Assembly (NCBI GenBank): GCA_947372745.1 | Contig: CANBUY010000002.1 | Location: 1 to 64,000 of the forward strand | From: Comamonadaceae bacterium | Lineage (GTDB): Bacteria; Pseudomonadota; Gammaproteobacteria; Burkholderiales; Burkholderiaceae_C | Direction of reading: 5' to 3' | DNA: 64,000 nucleotides | In this document: one piece after another, positions 61,379-64,000 of the stretch | Layout of the letters: the number at the start of each line of letters is the position of its first letter | Numbering within the stretch: position 1 is the stretch's first letter | Made by a program: the position numbers and the translations under genes | The notes under the pieces: generated by a model | What the model was told of the DNA's origin: nothing | Seen by the model: the letters and a program-made list of their open reading frames with translations, nothing else | Database searches by the model: none

Positions 61379-63178
61379 TTAAGTTGATTGAGGGGTGCCC
61401 AGATGGCGCAGCAGTGAGCGCGCCATGGACTGCAAAATCAGGCAACAGGAGGTGGCGCCTGCGTCCAGCACGCCGATCGAGCGCGGACCCAGTCGGGCCG
61501 AGCGGCCAATGCGGGCCTGCAAGTCACGGGTTGAATCTCGCCCCTTTTCAGCAGCCCCGGACATGGCCTTCAGGCACTGGGCAAAGTTGCCTGCAAGCGA
61601 CTGCGCTTCGCGGTAAGCCGACAGCGCAGGAACCAGGGTGTCCATCAGTGTTTTATCGTCGACCCTGGCACTGCCCATGGTTTGTACGTTGGCCACAGCC
61701 ACGGCCAGCGCGTCGCCAAACAGGCTTGCGTCCAGCTGGGTGTGTGGGCCCAGTGTGGTGGCCCAGCCACGGAAAAACTCACCGTACAGCGGCCCCATCG
61801 AGCCGCCAATGTCGTCCATCAGTGCCTGTGCGAGTTGTTCCAGCGCAACCGGGAGTTGCAGCGCTGAGTCACCCAGCGCGTCCAACCGGACGCCGCAGCC
61901 GGTGAATCCTTTGGCCATGTTGATGCCGTGGTCACCATCGCCAATCAGGCCGTCAATCTCGCTCAGGTACTGGCGGTTGACCACGATGGTGGTGATGAGG
62001 TCGCGCACCACATCGCCGCTGGTGGCCAGCGGAATGGCGGGGCCTGCCACGAGTCGCAGTGCGCTGGCGGTGTTATTTTCGGCAGTGACGGCGTGGGCCA
62101 CTGCTGCGAAGGGAGGTGTTTCGCGTTGGGCCATCAGGTGGCTGTCAAAACGGCCTGGTGCCGCTGCACCCGGAGCCCCAGCCAGCGTGAGGCCGACCGA
62201 GTGGCAGGGCTGGTTCAGGCAATGTTCCAGCTCGTCATCCAGTTTCATGACAGTCAGCGTGACGCCCATCATCTCAAGCGAGGAGAATAAATTTCCAATT
62301 TGACGGAAGGCGATGGTGATACCCCGTGCGTGCAGCCGCTGGGCCAACTCGCCGTAAAGAATGTACTGCTCCATGAGTGGCGTGGCACCCAGACCCGATA
62401 CCAGCAGCGCCACGCGATCACCTGCTACAAACGGCAAATCTGGCAGCACGGTTGCCAGCATCAGCTCGGCCATTTCAGCCGCACTGGCGGTGGGGCGCAC
62501 GTCAATGCCTGGCTCGCCGTGGTGGCCAATGCCCACTTCCATTGTGCCGTGAGCGATGCTGAAGTTGGCTTTGCCAACGGCCGGTATCACGCAGGCCGAC
62601 AAGCCGATGCCGATGCTGCGGGTGTTGCTGATGGCTTTTTGAGCCGCAGCAATGACCTCGTCCAGCGAGCCGCCCAGCGCTGCTTTGGCGGCGCCAACTT
62701 TCCACATGAAAATTTCGCCCGCAACGCCGCGCCGTTTGGCCTCGTCACCTTTGGGGGCCGAGGGCACGTCGTCGTTGGCGACCACGGTTTTCACAGTGAT
62801 GCCCTCGCGTTCGGCCATTTGCATGGACATTTTTACATTCATGTTGTCACCCGCGTAGTTGCCATACAGGCAGGCCACACCGGCCCCCCCGTTGGCGGCG
62901 CGGATGGCATCGTGAAAACTTTTGGCTGTAGGAGATGAAAAGATCTCGCCCACAGCAACAGCGTCCACCAGGCCATCGCCTACATAGCCAATAAACGCGG
63001 GCTCATGGCCCGAGCCGCCGCCGGTGACGATGCCCACTTTGCCGGGTTCAGGGGACTGCACGCGCTGCACCACACGCGGGTTGTGTGGGGCAACGCACAC
63101 CGTCTCGGCATGGGCTTGCAGCCAGCCAGTGAGCATGTCTTCGACCACTTGGTCGGCCTGGTTAATGACACGGTTCAT
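61379..63178 (-). CDS. DhaK-DhaL-type kinase (dihydroxyacetone or tetrulose kinase)
   Basis: The 599-residue protein fuses both domains. The DhaK part has GIVTGGGSGHEPAFIGYVG and GTMEVGIGHHGEPG with the His that binds the ketose covalently. The DhaL part has the ATP/Mg site DGLIGDGDHGINMAKGF and DIGGSMGPLYG, ending ARIGRSARLGPRSIGVLDAG. It phosphorylates a short ketose with ATP. Single-chain proteins of this type include dihydroxyacetone kinases and the L-erythrulose kinases. It lies 20 bases before the RpiB gene start. Confidence 0.92.
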   Translation of the reverse strand: MNRVINQADQVVEDMLTGWLQAHAETVCVAPHNPRVVQRVQSPEPGKVGIVTGGGSGHEPAFIGYVGDGLVDAVAVGEIFSSPTAKSFHDAIRAANGGAGVACLYGNYAGDNMNVKMSMQMAEREGITVKTVVANDDVPSAPKGDEAKRRGVAGEIFMWKVGAAKAALGGSLDEVIAAAQKAISNTRSIGIGLSACVIPAVGKANFSIAHGTMEVGIGHHGEPGIDVRPTASAAEMAELMLATVLPDLPFVAGDRVALLVSGLGATPLMEQYILYGELAQRLHARGITIAFRQIGNLFSSLEMMGVTLTVMKLDDELEHCLNQPCHSVGLTLAGAPGAAAPGRFDSHLMAQRETPPFAAVAHAVTAENNTASALRLVAGPAIPLATSGDVVRDLITTIVVNRQYLSEIDGLIGDGDHGINMAKGFTGCGVRLDALGDSALQLPVALEQLAQALMDDIGGSMGPLYGEFFRGWATTLGPHTQLDASLFGDALAVAVANVQTMGSARVDDKTLMDTLVPALSAYREAQSLAGNFAQCLKAMSGAAEKGRDSTRDLQARIGRSARLGPRSIGVLDAGATSCCLILQSMARSLLRHLGTPQST

Positions 63179-63194
63179 CTCAATAATTCCTCAT

Positions 63195-64000
63195 TCAGGC
63201 ACTGACAAGGGCTGGTGTGTCCAGGTGTTTTTGGACAAAAGCCAAAGCAGGGCCAAGTACGGCTTCAATGTCAGCCAGCGGCACACGGTAGGGCGAACGG
63301 CTTGGCTGCGCATTGGGCAGGCGGTGCAAGCGCATCGGAATCTCGATAGACAGGTTGAGCGGGGTCTGCGCGACGCTTCGCAGAATGCGGGCGCAATCAA
63401 TCTGGCCTTGGCCCAATGGGGTGAAAAAATAGCCATTGGCATCTTTGCGCACGTCCTTGATGTGGGTGTGCACACACCTGGGCATGGCATTCAAGGCATC
63501 ATCAGCGGGCAGTACATCGGGGCGGTGGGAAATGGTGTTGCCGGCGTCGTAGTTCAAGCCGACCATCGGGTGACCAATCTCGGCCAGCAAATCGGTGGCG
63601 TCGCTGGCGGTGTTGAGCAGGTTGTCAGACCCATCGCCCGGGTTTTCCAGTCCGATGCGCAGGCCGATCGATTCGGCGTGGCGCGACAGTATTTCAATAT
63701 TGGAAAAGAATTTTTTCTTGAGGCGGCGGGCTGCTGCATTGGTGTTGATGACTTCAGCGCCCAGCGCGCGTGCAAAGTCCATGCGGCCAAGAAAGACCTC
63801 AATGGCATCGTCGCGTCCGAGGTCAATGTGTGAAGACATCGCGTGGCAGGCCATGCCGGCGTCTTTCAGCCAGCGTTGCCATTGCTGGGTTTGTGCCGTC
63901 GAAAAAGCGCTCTCGTCAAAGGGCTCGGTGTAGCCCACGATATAGGCCGGCTCCACGTAGTGCGCCCCGCACGCGGCCATGCTGTCGAGCATGGCGGGCA
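63195..64000 (-). CDS. TIM-barrel sugar isomerase/epimerase (AP endonuclease 2 family), 5' end cut
   Basis: The frame runs open to the window edge, so the start lies beyond 64000; the ATG at 63992 may or may not be the start. The visible 267 residues have HIDLGRDDAIEVFLGRMDFARALG, IGLRIGLENPGDGSDNLLNT, VGLNYDAGNTISHRPDV and VHTHIKDVRKDANG, with the Glu, Asp and His metal ligands of xylose-isomerase-like barrels. Relatives are LerI-type tetrulose-phosphate isomerases and hydroxypyruvate isomerases. It is 16 bases before the kinase gene. Confidence 0.88.
   Translation of the reverse strand, partial: PAMLDSMAACGAHYVEPAYIVGYTEPFDESAFSTAQTQQWQRWLKDAGMACHAMSSHIDLGRDDAIEVFLGRMDFARALGAEVINTNAAARRLKKKFFSNIEILSRHAESIGLRIGLENPGDGSDNLLNTASDATDLLAEIGHPMVGLNYDAGNTISHRPDVLPADDALNAMPRCVHTHIKDVRKDANGYFFTPLGQGQIDCARILRSVAQTPLNLSIEIPMRLHRLPNAQPSRSPYRVPLADIEAVLGPALAFVQKHLDTPALVSA

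Overview
The window looks like a chromosomal segment of a betaproteobacterium in the Comamonadaceae (Rhodoferax/Polaromonas-like). The grounds are a gentisate operon of the nag type (NagI, NagK, NagX, NagL), a monomeric NADP isocitrate dehydrogenase, moderately high GC, and short interspersed repeats of a kind I remember from this family. I saw no rRNA, tRNA, CRISPR array or insertion sequence. Both edges cut through genes.

Positions 1-34418 are an accessory surface-protein region. It opens with the 3' end of a large adhesin-like protein, a SapC-family gene and a lytic transglycosylase. Then comes a nearly gap-free + strand run of seven genes: a TolC-family outer-membrane channel with extra AMIN-type domains, a single 20.8-kb gene for a 6944-residue LEPR-XLL/DUF4347/RTX-like/VCBS giant protein, a DUF3467 protein, a GAF-HlyD fusion, a PqqD-like/M50-protease/HlyD fusion, a short SecA-like ATPase and a small HlyD-type adaptor. 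There is no HlyB-type ABC transporter and no TpsB or BamA-type partner. I read the cluster as a dedicated export and processing machine for its own giant substrate, and it is the most interesting part of the window.

Positions 34581-47511 are an aromatic-acid catabolic island. A MarR-type regulator is divergent from an operon of FAD monooxygenase, DUF2783, VOC protein and fumarylacetoacetase. On the minus strand lie a hemerythrin gene, a TRAP transporter (DctM, DctQ, DctP) and the lower gentisate pathway (nagL, nagX, nagK, nagI), with a divergent LysR regulator. Near-identical 16-bp inverted repeats occur in pairs in front of both the monooxygenase operon and the TRAP operon, which suggests one MarR regulon.

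Positions 47918-59073 are mostly small housekeeping or conserved-unknown genes: a BON-like periplasmic protein, GNAT, YchJ, DUF2805, a Cys-rich peptide, a Trp-rich protein, a lipocalin, DUF3429, class-I-amidotransferase hydrolase, pirin, VOC, DTW, Icd, a zinc-ribbon protein, a flavin reductase, a PNPOx-like protein and a DCC protein. A remnant of a DTW start codon region sits between pirin and VOC, and two REP-like inverted repeats are present.

Positions 59070-64000 are a tightly coupled minus-strand sugar operon: a TIM-barrel isomerase (cut by the edge), a DhaKL-type kinase, an RpiB-type isomerase and a split transketolase. This set fits catabolism of a tetrose or branched pentose (tetritol or apiose type) into the pentose-phosphate pathway.
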